Shown here: positions 42,814-52,664 of the stretch, one piece after another
Layout: the number at the start of each line of letters is the position of its first letter
Position numbering within the stretch: the first letter of the stretch is position 1
Source: Methanobrevibacter thaueri
Lineage (GTDB): Archaea; Methanobacteriota; Methanobacteria; Methanobacteriales; Methanobacteriaceae
Assembly (NCBI RefSeq): GCF_015062905.1
Contig: NZ_SUTK01000006.1
Span: 1-59,880 of the forward strand
Length of the DNA stretch: 59,880 nucleotides
Direction: 5' to 3'
Program-made: the position numbers and the translations under genes
Notes under the pieces: generated by a model
What the model was told of the DNA's origin: nothing
The model's input: only the letters and a program-made list of their open reading frames with translations
Database searches by the model: none

Positions 42814-43680
42814 ATGGTTCAATATTGTAGAAAATGTGGAAAGGAACTTGCAGACGATTCTGAATTCTGCGATGGTTGCGGATTTAAGCTTAATGAAAAT
42901 CCAAATGCCAAACAAGTTGTTAAACACAGTGAAGATAATAAAAATGAATTTGTCACAAAGTTACCGTTGATTCTGGCAGTTGTAGGCATTGTCGTATCCA
43001 TTGCCGAAGGACTGGGCACACCTATGCTTATGGGATGGGACAATATCCTCACCGCAATGGCAATCGGTATTGTCGGAGGAATAATCGGAATAGTTCTTAT
43101 GGAGAAACTGGACGAACCTTTAATAGCGGCAGTCGAGTTCATCGCAACCGGTGCATTGGTTTTCATGTTTATAGGAAGATTCGGTGAAATATCAACAATA
43201 TTATTCATCATAGCGGCCATTCTAACACTTTATTTCAAGGGATACTATGCCCACAACAAGAAGCTGTGGCTTATACCGATTCTGACAGTTGTTTTGATAT
43301 TCGTAATGATAATAGCCGGCGGAGCATTCTATCAGATGAATGCCGTAAACTCAATTGAGGTTGGAAACATCACCGAAAATATTGGCGATGGCGGCTATGG
43401 TTACTTCAACGGCAGCGTTACTGGAGACATATTCGTCGGAACCAATTTCGACTATCTGGAGGTCACCGTAAACTACTATGACAACCAGGACAAGATAATC
43501 TATTCAGGAATTGCCTGGAACGATTTGAATCCGGAAAGCGGAAAGACATACCACTTTGACGGAATGTACTTTGATCAGAAACAGCCTGCAAAAGCGGAAG
43601 TCAAGGTTGTCGACTCTGCAAAATCCACAACACCACTATATACTGAAAACATAACCATTTCACCTGTAAGTGGAGTTTAA
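42814..43680 (+). CDS. zinc-ribbon membrane protein with extracytoplasmic FxLYD-like domain
   Basis: A 288-residue protein: zinc ribbon (YCRKCGKEL, FCDGCGFKL), about five membrane helices (residues about 50-180), and a C-terminal domain of about 100 residues with VTVNYYDNQDKIIYSGIAWND, the look of an FxLYD beta-sandwich on the outer face. GGAGGG precedes the ATG by eight bases. A strong T tract follows. Function unknown. Confidence 0.78.
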   Translation: MVQYCRKCGKELADDSEFCDGCGFKLNENPNAKQVVKHSEDNKNEFVTKLPLILAVVGIVVSIAEGLGTPMLMGWDNILTAMAIGIVGGIIGIVLMEKLDEPLIAAVEFIATGALVFMFIGRFGEISTILFIIAAILTLYFKGYYAHNKKLWLIPILTVVLIFVMIIAGGAFYQMNAVNSIEVGNITENIGDGGYGYFNGSVTGDIFVGTNFDYLEVTVNYYDNQDKIIYSGIAWNDLNPESGKTYHFDGMYFDQKQPAKAEVKVVDSAKSTTPLYTENITISPVSGV

Positions 43681-43687
43681 ATAACTC

Positions 43688-43704
43688 CATTTTTTTATTT
43701 TTTA
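43688..43704 (+). terminator. oligo-T terminator after the zinc-ribbon/FxLYD gene
   Basis: ATTTTTTTATTTTTTAA follows eight bases after the stop at 43680. Confidence 0.5.
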
Positions 43705-43978
43705 ATGAATTCCGCATTTAGTTTCGATTCATGAATCGAATATATTCATAGGAAATGTTTATTCAGTTTAGTTGATGAATAGATTTTTTCAAAAAGATCA
43801 TTCTATAATCAAAAATCCATATATCTAAGTTAATAAGTATGGAAATAATAAAATTGGTTATTTCCTAATATAGATTAGAATTATAACGTATTTAATTAAA
43901 TATTAAAATAAAATAATAATAACTTATGCACAAAAACATATATTACAATAGAAACAAAATAAAACTAGAGATGATTTC

Positions 43979-46429
43979 ATGAGTGCCAATTTTGATTTTT
44001 TAAGAAATTTCGACAATGACCTTCACTATTTGGCCTGCATTATAGAAGATGAAATATATGATTCACCTTCTGCAGTTTTAACCGATGCGACAACATTTCT
44101 GGAAATCATAATTTATGACATCTTCAAGAAAAACGAATTAAAAATGGATGATTTGGTATATTTCAAGGATAAAATTATGTTCTTATCTCAGGCCGGTTTT
44201 CTAAGCCCCGAATTGAAAAAACATATGCTGAAGGCATATTCAATTAGAAACAAGATGCACAGCTATAACGGAGATGCCAAAAACCATATTCAATTAAACC
44301 AGCTAAGAGCAGTTCACCTCCATAAACTCCTCTTTAACGTTTCATGGTTGTATTACAGTGAAAATTCACCTGACCAATTTAAAGTGGCTCAACCAAGTTA
44401 TATCCATCCAAGCAGGTTGAAAAACGACATATTGATCAAAAGTGAAATAGGAAACGGAAAATGTATCATATGTGAAAGCAAAACCAAATCCGAAGATGAA
44501 CTGTTCTGCCAAGAATGCAAATACAAAATTGAAAAGAGCGACAATCTGAAAACATTGAGAAAACATTTCGGATTTAAAAAGGGCATCAAGCGAAATGAGC
44601 TAATTGAAATGGGCTTTGAAAAGGGATATATAGGGCCGTTCCTTCAAGAGCTGAAAAATGATGACCTGATAAACAGCGTCGGAAAGTTGAATTTCATTGA
44701 TAAGGAAAACACTGACAGATATGTTGAAGAAGCGGAAGCAATGATAAGCATTGAAAAGCTTCTTAGTGATTTCAAACTGAAAAATCTTGGATTGAATGAT
44801 ATCATAAACCATGAATTTTATCAGAAGGGAAAGGACGGCCAATACCCATATGTTGGTCTTTATCATTTGTTCCGCGAAATATCATTTTCAGAGTTCTTAT
44901 CCCAAATAAACATGGGCACAAGCATAGAAGAGATATTGAACAAGGAGTATTTAACTTCGGATGAACTGGATGATTGGTATTTCAATAATGATGGTCCAGA
45001 ACATGACATTTTCAATGAAAAATTAATCGATGAAATTTTTTACTATAAAAGAAGAGATTCAGAAGGGAATTTTAAAATAAGTGATGAAATATTAAGTGCA
45101 ATCAAGGAAACTGAACTTTATCTTCAAAAAGAGGATGAGCTTTTGTTTACACTGTTTTTAAGAAATACATCCCGTGTAAAAATCACCAAAAAAGAGGCAT
45201 TAGATGGTGTTGGATTAAGTGAAAATGATCTTGAAGGATTGTTGATAAAATACCCTAACCTCAAGGAAAAATATGACAAGACATACGTTAAAAACAAGAT
45301 GGATAAATTTTTAAAATTTTGCGATTACTACAACTATACAAACTCCCTTAAAAGGAATGGATTGGTGAAAAAGGACATTGAAGATTGGATAAATGAGGCT
45401 AAAAATACGGATAATGAAATCTATTCAAACTTCTTGAGAGATTACGAACAGCTTTCCTTAAAAAAATACATCGAATATAGAAAAAATGGACATACAAAAA
45501 ACAAATCACTAAAAAAAATCAATTGTGACAGTGAAACCATTGCCCGACTTTTAAGTGAACATGACAATGATTTAGATATTTATCTTGCAAACAGTGCCGC
45601 AGAACTGTTGAAATCAGGAAAAACAAAAGAAGAAACATTGCAAAAATTAGATATTGAACAGGAATGGTTCAACACCTCAATTGAAAAGGGAATGAAAGGT
45701 GAAGAAACATATGTTGAGCTATATCATGAATACTCCGAAAATTCTATTCCAAGGCAAATGGATGAATTTTTAGAGAATATCAAAATCAAACCATTGAAAA
45801 ATGTCCTGAAAGACCTTGATATGGATGAAAATGAATTGAATAGATGGTATGAAGAAGGAAAGAATTCAGTGCAACCATATGACAATTTCTATGATAAATT
45901 TTTGGAATATAAAAAGGAGACCTATGTAAAAACAATGATCAAAACAGATTCCAAACCAAAAGCATTGAAAAAGTCCTACATGACAAAGGAAGAACTGAAC
46001 GAATTTGAAGAAGAGTTAAACAATAGAGTTTCAGAAAAATCACTGGAAATTGTTATTGACGAACTTAAAAAAGGAAATACAACCAAAATGGCATCAAAAA
46101 AGGCTTCGATAAAAATTTCAGTAATATACGAATGGATAAAACAGGCTTTAAATGGCAATGAATATTATGAAGAGTTTTTAAACGTGTATAAAGAGGAATA
46201 TTTGATTCCAATTAAAATGGGTTATGCCAAAGGAGTGAAAGAGGGCGCTACAGAAAAGGAAATCATCCGAACATTGAAAAGACATCAATTTTTAGTTAAT
46301 GATGATGTAAAACACCTGAAACAACTTAACCTATTTCCAAAACCTGGAGACAATGTTATTGAACTGGATGAAGAGCTTGAACTCGATTTGAACGGTCCAA
46401 TATCTCTTATGGATAAATTAGAAGACTAA
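43979..46429 (+). CDS. large zinc-ribbon protein with a C-terminal array of HTH-like repeats
   Basis: An 816-residue, charged, soluble protein. Residues 1-130 are helical and recall DUF4145-type restriction-associated domains (SAVLTDATTFLEIIIYDIF, LRAVHLHKLLF). A zinc ribbon (CIICESKTK, FCQECKYK) is at about 160-180. From about 180 to the end come about eight units of some 65-75 residues, each with a helix-turn-helix-like segment followed by W-[YIF]-x(2-3)-G..G...Y..FY (EWFNTSIEKGMKGEETYVEL; RWYEEGKNSVQPYDNFYDKF; EWIKQALNGNEYYEEFLNVY). The units resemble single transposase- or terminase-type HTH modules. Multivalent DNA or RNA binding is plausible; nothing catalytic is seen. Confidence 0.75.
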   Translation: MSANFDFLRNFDNDLHYLACIIEDEIYDSPSAVLTDATTFLEIIIYDIFKKNELKMDDLVYFKDKIMFLSQAGFLSPELKKHMLKAYSIRNKMHSYNGDAKNHIQLNQLRAVHLHKLLFNVSWLYYSENSPDQFKVAQPSYIHPSRLKNDILIKSEIGNGKCIICESKTKSEDELFCQECKYKIEKSDNLKTLRKHFGFKKGIKRNELIEMGFEKGYIGPFLQELKNDDLINSVGKLNFIDKENTDRYVEEAEAMISIEKLLSDFKLKNLGLNDIINHEFYQKGKDGQYPYVGLYHLFREISFSEFLSQINMGTSIEEILNKEYLTSDELDDWYFNNDGPEHDIFNEKLIDEIFYYKRRDSEGNFKISDEILSAIKETELYLQKEDELLFTLFLRNTSRVKITKKEALDGVGLSENDLEGLLIKYPNLKEKYDKTYVKNKMDKFLKFCDYYNYTNSLKRNGLVKKDIEDWINEAKNTDNEIYSNFLRDYEQLSLKKYIEYRKNGHTKNKSLKKINCDSETIARLLSEHDNDLDIYLANSAAELLKSGKTKEETLQKLDIEQEWFNTSIEKGMKGEETYVELYHEYSENSIPRQMDEFLENIKIKPLKNVLKDLDMDENELNRWYEEGKNSVQPYDNFYDKFLEYKKETYVKTMIKTDSKPKALKKSYMTKEELNEFEEELNNRVSEKSLEIVIDELKKGNTTKMASKKASIKISVIYEWIKQALNGNEYYEEFLNVYKEEYLIPIKMGYAKGVKEGATEKEIIRTLKRHQFLVNDDVKHLKQLNLFPKPGDNVIELDEELELDLNGPISLMDKLED

Positions 46430-47049
46430 AATAATCAATTAATTTAATTAATAAATGTTACAAAATTCGAAAGAGAATATCCTCAAAATTAGAAGATTAA
46501 AGCATTTCATGCCATAGTATAACAATTATGTATTCTCCAGTTTTCATAGTATTTTTTTCAAGAAGCATTGTTTTTTTGAGGTTATGATATAATTTCTTAG
46601 TTTACATGTTGCTAACAATACACCAGTTTTTTGATATATTCCAATGTATCGTTTAAATTGAAGAAATGATAAGATATTCATAGACTAATCGATATAAACC
46701 ATGGAATAATTTAACCTAAATGTAAAAATAATTATAGTTAATTACATGGAAAAAAGTAGTCAAAAAAGTAAAAGAAATGGGAGCTGAACCACTCCCCAAG
46801 TTTAAATTTATTTTTTGGAGCGTCTTGCGACACATATTATGTTAGTATATAATATTTTACACTAAATCACAAAAAAGCATTGGAAACTAAAAATTTTTCA
46901 TATAGATTTACATGACCCCTATTGAATCACTTTTCAACAAAAATTTAAAAGTGAACAAAACATAAATATATTCAATTCATTGCTTAAATGGCCATTACAC
47001 TAAAACATGGCAAAAGCAAGGAATTGAATTAAAATCAAGAGGTGACAAT
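46430..47049. other. 620-bp region with no confident gene
   Basis: AT-rich. Two short open stretches look somewhat protein-like: on the plus strand near 46740-46850 (KKVKEMGAEPLPKFKFIF) and on the minus strand near 46580-46690 (YIGIYQKTGVLLATCKLRN). Neither has a start, a ribosome-binding site or a recognisable family. They may be gene fossils. The last ~80 bases should hold the promoter of the gene at 47050. Confidence 0.4.
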
Positions 47050-47268
47050 ATGGCGGAAACAAAAGAGCTGGTGATTGTAATTGTAGGATACCTTGTCTCA
47101 CTCGTATCCCCACTTATCGGCGCAATCATAGGTGCAGTGCTGTTCTTCACACAAAAGGAAAATCCTTTCTACAACAAGCATGGAAAGTATATAATCATCT
47201 TTGCGATAGCCGTATGGATTATCAGCATAATCCTTGTTACAGCAGGACTGTTCCCATCACTATTTTAG
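47050..47268 (+). CDS. small two-helix membrane protein
   Basis: A 72-residue protein with two membrane helices (about residues 8-30 and 46-67) and a central KENPFYNKHGKYIII loop. It matches the membrane half of the zinc-ribbon protein at 20351 (GYVLAIFIPLFGLI, KKHGKYVLIV), so it is the ribbon-less version of the same family. GAGGTGAC precedes the ATG. A hairpin terminator starts at the stop codon. Confidence 0.8.
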   Translation: MAETKELVIVIVGYLVSLVSPLIGAIIGAVLFFTQKENPFYNKHGKYIIIFAIAVWIISIILVTAGLFPSLF

Positions 47269-47302
47269 CTTATCTATACGATAAGCTCTTTTTCTTTTTT
47301 TT
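47267..47302 (+). terminator. hairpin and oligo-T terminator
   Basis: AGCTTATC and GATAAGCT form a perfect 8-bp stem with loop TATAC (47267-47287), followed by CTTTTTCTTTTTTTT. The stop codon TAG overlaps the first arm. Confidence 0.75.
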
Positions 47303-47338
47303 CAATTCCTCTTATTTTAAAAAAAATAGGAAACCTGA

Positions 47339-48763
47339 TTATCTCATGCAGCTGCAGAGATAATTCCAGATATCATTTTCAGACATTTCAGGCCAGTTCT
47401 CCTTTATCCCCTTAAACAGGGTTTCCATATATGACAGGGATGGCTCATTGTATGTGCGAAGCTTGTTGTTGGTTATTGTCTTAACCTCAAAGCCGTCCAT
47501 CTCTTCAAGGTCGATGATGTCCTCATACCATTCGCCTTCTCCAGGGCAGCGGCCTCCGTTTTCCTCGCATGAGACATGCTCGAACTGCTCGCGTGTTATG
47601 AGATATGCAACTCCAAGGGATTTTCCCTTTTTGGTGGTGTCCAGAAATGAGACGCCCCCTCCCCAGGAGCTCAGGTTGCCGAAATACATGTCGAAAGGTA
47701 TTTCCACGGTCTTGACAGCCACTGGAAGTGTCATGTCCTTGCAGGGTGCGCGCCATGCGCTGGTTCCGTATGATCCGCCCACGATATATCTCATGAAGCT
47801 TTCATAAAGCATGTTGCTTCCGTAGGAAACGTACCAAACATGCTCCTTCCATGCAGGAATCTTTTCAAAGCCTGAGCAGTCCCCAAGATAGACATAGACG
47901 AATGCAAATGTTGACTCCCCGTTCAGGGTTATCTTTTCGCACTTTTTCACGTAAAGGCTTCCCTCGCCCTCAAGGGCATCTATTGAAGGGATGTCCTCAA
48001 CGGGAACGCTGTACACCTCCCCTATGACAAGTCCGTCACCGGGGATGATTGCAGGATACCATCCGCAGTCATACATCTCATAGCCTTCAATGACAGTCTT
48101 GCCGAGGAATGTGCTGTGGCTCATGAATCCGTTGTTTGTCTCGCCCTTCATGAGGGTTCCATAGACAAAGACCTTTCTATGGCTGAAGTATTTGTTGACC
48201 GCCTTGATTTCGTCCTCATAGCTTTCGCCCCACGGGCCTTTGAACTTGCCCTGAGCCTCCATGTCCTCGAACTTGGCGATGATGCCTTCCATCATTTCGC
48301 TGAATTCAGGGCAAAGGTCAGCGTGGAGATCAAGGAACTCATTGAGTCCCGCCTTCATGAATATGTTCAGAGCTTCAATCTGGCCCTTGAGTCCCTCATA
48401 GCCGTGGCCGGTGAGGTTTCTTGCGGTGGACATCTTAAGGCCCTTTGAAAGGGCGGATGTTTCCTTGATTGTAAAGGATTCGGAATCTGTCATGTATGCC
48501 TTCATGAGTGTCGCTGTTGCGAGGTATGTAGGCAGGTGGCAGAATTCGACTCTTGCATCGCTTGGAATGCTATAGGAATCGAAGAGCTTGAAGCTTCCGT
48601 CTTCGTCCTGGAAATCAATGATGGCGTTGAGGTTACAAACCCACTGCTTGTCATTGAAATCAGTTTCTTCGGAAAGGAAATCCTTCATGCTCAAAAGCAT
48701 TTCGGAAAGTTCGTCAAACTTAGGTTCATTGTGTTTTTGTTTTTCGAGTTTTATCATTTTCAT
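47339..48763 (-). CDS. protein with two gamma-glutamylcyclotransferase-like domains and an N-terminal helical domain
   Basis: A 474-residue cytoplasmic protein. Residues 1-185 are helical, with a DFQDEDGSFKLFD motif reminiscent of alpha/alpha-toroid proteins. A first AIG2/GGCT-like domain starts at KVFVYGTLMKGETNNGF (Y201-GTL) and includes DALEGEG with the likely catalytic glutamate (E265). A second GGCT-like domain starts at WYVSYGSNMLYESFM (YGSNM 314-318). GGCT-like enzymes cyclise gamma-glutamyl groups to 5-oxoproline. Two such domains in one chain, in different subfamily styles, is uncommon. Substrate unknown. GGAG lies eight bases before the ATG. Confidence 0.8.
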   Translation of the reverse strand: MKMIKLEKQKHNEPKFDELSEMLLSMKDFLSEETDFNDKQWVCNLNAIIDFQDEDGSFKLFDSYSIPSDARVEFCHLPTYLATATLMKAYMTDSESFTIKETSALSKGLKMSTARNLTGHGYEGLKGQIEALNIFMKAGLNEFLDLHADLCPEFSEMMEGIIAKFEDMEAQGKFKGPWGESYEDEIKAVNKYFSHRKVFVYGTLMKGETNNGFMSHSTFLGKTVIEGYEMYDCGWYPAIIPGDGLVIGEVYSVPVEDIPSIDALEGEGSLYVKKCEKITLNGESTFAFVYVYLGDCSGFEKIPAWKEHVWYVSYGSNMLYESFMRYIVGGSYGTSAWRAPCKDMTLPVAVKTVEIPFDMYFGNLSSWGGGVSFLDTTKKGKSLGVAYLITREQFEHVSCEENGGRCPGEGEWYEDIIDLEEMDGFEVKTITNNKLRTYNEPSLSYMETLFKGIKENWPEMSENDIWNYLCSCMR

Positions 48764-49327
48764 GGTAATGGCTCCTGTTAAGTTTATTTCAAAAAAGTTT
48801 GTCCTGAAAACATTTGGTGGATGTCTTTAGACATAGTTTATTATATATTTTTACACATATATAAATCTTTTGGTCAGTTACATATAAAATCATGAAATCG
48901 TTAGTGACATTTCTAATGTTCAACTATATTGATTAAACATAATTTATAAAAATTTGTTAAAATTAAAAAATCATTCATCAAAAAATTATTATAACCTTTT
49001 AGATTAATGTAATTTGTTCAATCGCAAAAATAAGGAAAAAACATTGAATTGTTTCCCTTAAAGAAATTTATACTCCACTAGTTTATTTTAAGAACTTCCA
49101 AAACATAGAATTAAACAGACCTAAAAGCCAAAACTGTATATTAATTAATAATAACAAAACAAACCAAAACAATGCGACCATTATGAAAATTCTAAACAAA
49201 ATACGTGAAAATTTAATAAAAATATATGAAAAACTAGATAAATGTATAAATACATGATACACACATAATATTATCACAGAGCATTTAATGCTTGCGAAAA
49301 GAATATATATAAAATTTTGGAGGAAAT
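48764..49327. other. 564-bp AT-rich region without confident gene
   Basis: It separates the divergent genes at 48763 and 49328 and must contain both promoters. A 92-codon minus-strand frame (49083-49361) is hydrophobic but has no ribosome-binding site and overlaps the start of the secreted-protein gene, so it was not accepted. Confidence 0.45.
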
Positions 49328-50242
49328 ATGAAGATATTGAAAATATGTCTGATATTAACAATATTATTGCTAAGCATTGGAATTGTTAACGCTGCAGACG
49401 ATAATCAAACAGATACTCTTGAAATAAACGAAGATAATCAAGAATATGTATTTGAACAAACTACTATTAACGAAACACAGGACACCGTTCAAACAAATGA
49501 AGAGAATTTAATTACCGCTAGCAATGAATCAAATATAATCTCATCAATGCAAAAACCAACATTGACATATGAATATGACGAAGACGAATATGAATATGAC
49601 GATGAATATGAATATGAAATTGATCATGACACCATAGCTGCAAAAGCAACACTAGCAGACAGGACATTCAAAATTGGAAAATATTCCGTAACGATCAGCA
49701 AATATGATTATGCCATATTTTATAATGCACATTATGCGGAAGACCTTTTTTATGAGGAAGATTACCTTTACGATTCTGGAGATGAATTTGACTGGTATAC
49801 TGTTAATTCTCAAGGATTATACTATTCAGTGAAAAAATATACTGGAAAAACAGTCAAACAAAAATTAGGATTTGGGTATAAAGGAACTAAATACAAAACA
49901 GTTAAATCATTTTACACCAAGAAAAAAGCAAAAAAATATATAAAGAAATTACATCCAAAGTTCCGATACTCTATAAAAAAAGTTAAAGTGAAAAACAAAA
50001 CCAAATATAGAATAATCAAAGAAATTACAAAATATAAAAAAGTAGTAACTAAAAAAGCTAAGGTTTACATGATAATCCGATTTGGAGGCATGCAAAGCGG
50101 TTTCCCTCATAAATATAGTGTGGAATTGACTACTAATTATGAGAATCCGGGTTATGATATTGTAAAAGGCGGTTTATTTAAGTATAAATCCAGTTATAGC
50201 TTACGTGGCGTAAAAACTGCTAAAGTCAAATCTTATTGGTAA
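49328..50242 (+). CDS. secreted protein with acidic N-terminal and basic C-terminal halves
   Basis: A 304-residue protein with a signal peptide (residues 1-23, ending NAADD). An N/Q/E/T-rich stretch follows, then a run of tyrosine and acidic residues (about 80-100), a compact domain and a lysine/tyrosine-rich C-terminal part (YKGTKYKTVKSFYTKKKAKK). The basic end resembles the lysine-rich ends of Methanobrevibacter surface proteins that are thought to hold on to the pseudomurein wall. No enzyme motif. GGAGG stands five bases before the start. Confidence 0.8.
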   Translation: MKILKICLILTILLLSIGIVNAADDNQTDTLEINEDNQEYVFEQTTINETQDTVQTNEENLITASNESNIISSMQKPTLTYEYDEDEYEYDDEYEYEIDHDTIAAKATLADRTFKIGKYSVTISKYDYAIFYNAHYAEDLFYEEDYLYDSGDEFDWYTVNSQGLYYSVKKYTGKTVKQKLGFGYKGTKYKTVKSFYTKKKAKKYIKKLHPKFRYSIKKVKVKNKTKYRIIKEITKYKKVVTKKAKVYMIIRFGGMQSGFPHKYSVELTTNYENPGYDIVKGGLFKYKSSYSLRGVKTAKVKSYW

Positions 50243-50327
50243 CATTGCGAATTGATAAAATTCATTCAAAAAAATAAAAGTAAAAAATTAATGAAGGAAA
50301 TGCTCAATAGCATCTCCATATTTTATT

Positions 50328-50837
50328 TTATTCAAATTTTAAAGATAAGGCCATTTTGGCTGTTTCGTTAGGATCTGGAGATGAGAAATCAACTATTTTA
50401 TTCAAATCATAATTTTCAACATAAGCTTTATATCTTGGTTCTCCAATATGATTGCCAGTATTTGCAGTAGTGGTATATATAACGACTCCATTTACAGTTT
50501 GAGTAGGTGCATTATCATATCTTTCTTTATATGTTGGTACAAAGCTTGTTTTAAATAAATCATTATCTAATGAATTATAGTTAAAAATATGTACATTATA
50601 TCCAGTATCATTTTCATCAACAAACCAACTTACATATCCATAATCATCTGTTTCATTCTCGCTTAGTTCAAATTTTGTCACATTTGTTGTGTTAAATTTA
50701 ATATTATCTATTTCAATAACATTATCCTGTGGCTCATTGCCAATTAGACCATCTAAAAATCCTGCACCAGCAGCACTTATTGAAGCAATGGCTGCCACTA
50801 CAATCAGTGTTATCAGAAATACTTTTTTTATGTCCAT
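50328..50837 (-). CDS. secreted or membrane-anchored protein, unknown
   Basis: A 169-residue protein with an N-terminal hydrophobic segment (about residues 5-25) that could be a signal peptide or anchor and an extracellular domain rich in N, D, T and Y. There is no cysteine. GAGGTTAT precedes the ATG. Family not recognised. Confidence 0.75.
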   Translation of the reverse strand: MDIKKVFLITLIVVAAIASISAAGAGFLDGLIGNEPQDNVIEIDNIKFNTTNVTKFELSENETDDYGYVSWFVDENDTGYNVHIFNYNSLDNDLFKTSFVPTYKERYDNAPTQTVNGVVIYTTTANTGNHIGEPRYKAYVENYDLNKIVDFSSPDPNETAKMALSLKFE

Positions 50838-51055
50838 TTTATAACCTCAATATTATTGTTAATTAATAATTTATCAACATTAGTATATATGGTATTTTAT
50901 TTGTATTCCATTGATTTTGGAGTAAAAATCATAAAAAGTTCAATTGAAAATATAATATATTATACACATTAAGAAAATGTTAAATCAGCATATGTTAATA
51001 AAATATAATTCTCTAGACTTTTAAAGACATTATTTTTTTAGACAAAAACTTTTAA

Positions 51056-51655
51056 TTAACCAATTGGCCCGTATTTTTCATGTGCTATCTGGTTATAATA
51101 ATCTACTTTATCCTGATCAATGTTTCCATTTTCATCTAATACGGATTTGTCTGAATTAGGATCAGTTGAATACACAATTCCATCGTCTTCATAATCGTCA
51201 CTATATGATGAATCATATTGGGAATTTGATGATTGTACCGAACTAGACTCATAATTGCCTGTTTCTATAGCCTCTTCAACAACAGTTAGATTTTGTAATG
51301 TGTAGGAAGTTTTATAATGTTCATCACCACTGAAACTAGCATTGACCGTATAGTTACCCGCACTAATGTTAAGTGTAAAGTTACCATTTCCTTTAGAGTC
51401 TGTTGTGACATTGATTGTTTTAGTATTGTTATTTGAATCAGTTAAATTAATATTAACAGTTTTATTCGCAATTCCAATATTACTTTCATTTGTTAATCTT
51501 AGAGTTAATACATCTTCATTTGTCAAATTATCATCACTGGTTATTGTTAAATTAGTTTTTTCATGAGAATCCTTCATGAAATAAACATTACCAATTAATA
51601 TAATGCCAACGATTATTAACACTACCAATATTATCAAAATTCTTTTCTTATCCAT
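51056..51655 (-). CDS. membrane-anchored Ig-like (Big-type) domain protein
   Basis: A 199-residue protein with a single N-terminal membrane anchor (about residues 5-27), one Ig-like domain of the type repeated in Methanobrevibacter adhesins (LTLRLTNESNIGIANKTVNINLTDSN ... GNGNFTLNISAGNYTVNASFSGDEHY, about 40-125) and a serine/aspartate-rich tail. It exposes a single adhesin-type module close to the membrane. No ribosome-binding site is seen. Confidence 0.78.
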   Translation of the reverse strand: MDKKRILIILVVLIIVGIILIGNVYFMKDSHEKTNLTITSDDNLTNEDVLTLRLTNESNIGIANKTVNINLTDSNNNTKTINVTTDSKGNGNFTLNISAGNYTVNASFSGDEHYKTSYTLQNLTVVEEAIETGNYESSSVQSSNSQYDSSYSDDYEDDGIVYSTDPNSDKSVLDENGNIDQDKVDYYNQIAHEKYGPIG

Positions 51656-51786
51656 AAAAAGAGTATGTTTTAGATGTTATTAAAATTAATGGAAAATATA
51701 CAACGACCCATTAATATAGAGGTTCTTGAAGTTTAAGATTATCTAATAGATTCAAATCTATAAAAATTAAAAACCTTCAATATGAG

Positions 51787-52569
51787 TCAGTCCTTTCTAA
51801 TCAAATCCTTTAATTCACTTATCTCATTCTTCAAGTCCTGATTTTCCCTGTGAAGCTCATCAAGATTTTCCTGCATTTTATCCAGCTTCTCAGAAATTTT
51901 TTCATCATCATCTTTTACAAGTCTGTCTATGAGATAGGAGGATATCGCTGCAGTGATTGTTGAGAATATGAATACCCCAACGATAATCAGGATTACGGTG
52001 ATTAGCTTTTCCTGGAATGACTGGGGAGTCACATCACCATAACCAACTGTGGATAAGGTAACGATGACAAAGTAGAAGTCGTCAAACAGATTATATGTGG
52101 GCCCATATATCCAGAATAGAAAAGTGAAGATGATTATGGTAAAAATTATCCCGCCGAGAATCTTGTCGAGACTGCTTTTTTTAAGGAATAATGCCAAACC
52201 GTCAAAGAACCTGCTGAAAAGGACTATAATTCTGAGAAGTTTCAAAAGCCTGAGATACCTTAAAAGGATAGCTCCCGGAATGATTGACGGCAGAATCACA
52301 TCAAATGGAATGGATGCAATCAAACTTACCCAGTTATCCCATTGCTTTAAAAAAACGGTTTTCGGACTGGACAAATAGAAATTTATAATCCATTCCGCCA
52401 AAAGGATCAAACATACGCAAAAGTCAAAAAACATTATCTGAACTGATGTTACATCTGAAATCGGAAACAGCATTCCATAAGTAATCAGGACAATATCAAC
52501 TATAATAAGGACTTGTATTCCCAGCCATACTGCCATTGTCCTGTTGACTTCCATTCCACGAAATTTCAT
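51787..52569 (-). CDS. voltage-gated-type potassium channel
   Basis: A 260-residue six-helix cation channel. The S4-like helix LLRYLRLLKLLRIIVLFSRFF carries regularly spaced basic residues, and the pore has the selectivity filter TVGYGD (about residues 172-177). A C-terminal coiled coil (EKLDKMQENLDELHRENQDLKNEI) probably supports tetramerisation. The start at 52569 has GGAG nine bases upstream; a TTG one codon earlier is in frame. Length is typical of prokaryotic Kv-like channels. Confidence 0.92.
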   Translation of the reverse strand: MKFRGMEVNRTMAVWLGIQVLIIVDIVLITYGMLFPISDVTSVQIMFFDFCVCLILLAEWIINFYLSSPKTVFLKQWDNWVSLIASIPFDVILPSIIPGAILLRYLRLLKLLRIIVLFSRFFDGLALFLKKSSLDKILGGIIFTIIIFTFLFWIYGPTYNLFDDFYFVIVTLSTVGYGDVTPQSFQEKLITVILIIVGVFIFSTITAAISSYLIDRLVKDDDEKISEKLDKMQENLDELHRENQDLKNEISELKDLIRKD

Positions 52570-52664
52570 CAAAATAAGCTCCTTTTAAAATTTTTCATGA
52601 TAGTATGTTAATATTTATCAATCATTTGATTTAAATAGTATACTATATAACAGAAGGTGAAAAA

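Noticed and set aside
46570..46860. Short protein-like stretches on both strands of the gap, possibly a fossil transposase
   Set aside because: They are only about 35 codons each, lack start signals and match no family I can name.
49083..49361. 92-codon hydrophobic frame on the minus strand
   Set aside because: It overlaps the start and signal peptide of the secreted protein at 49328, has no ribosome-binding site and lies in very AT-rich DNA where hydrophobic frames arise by chance.
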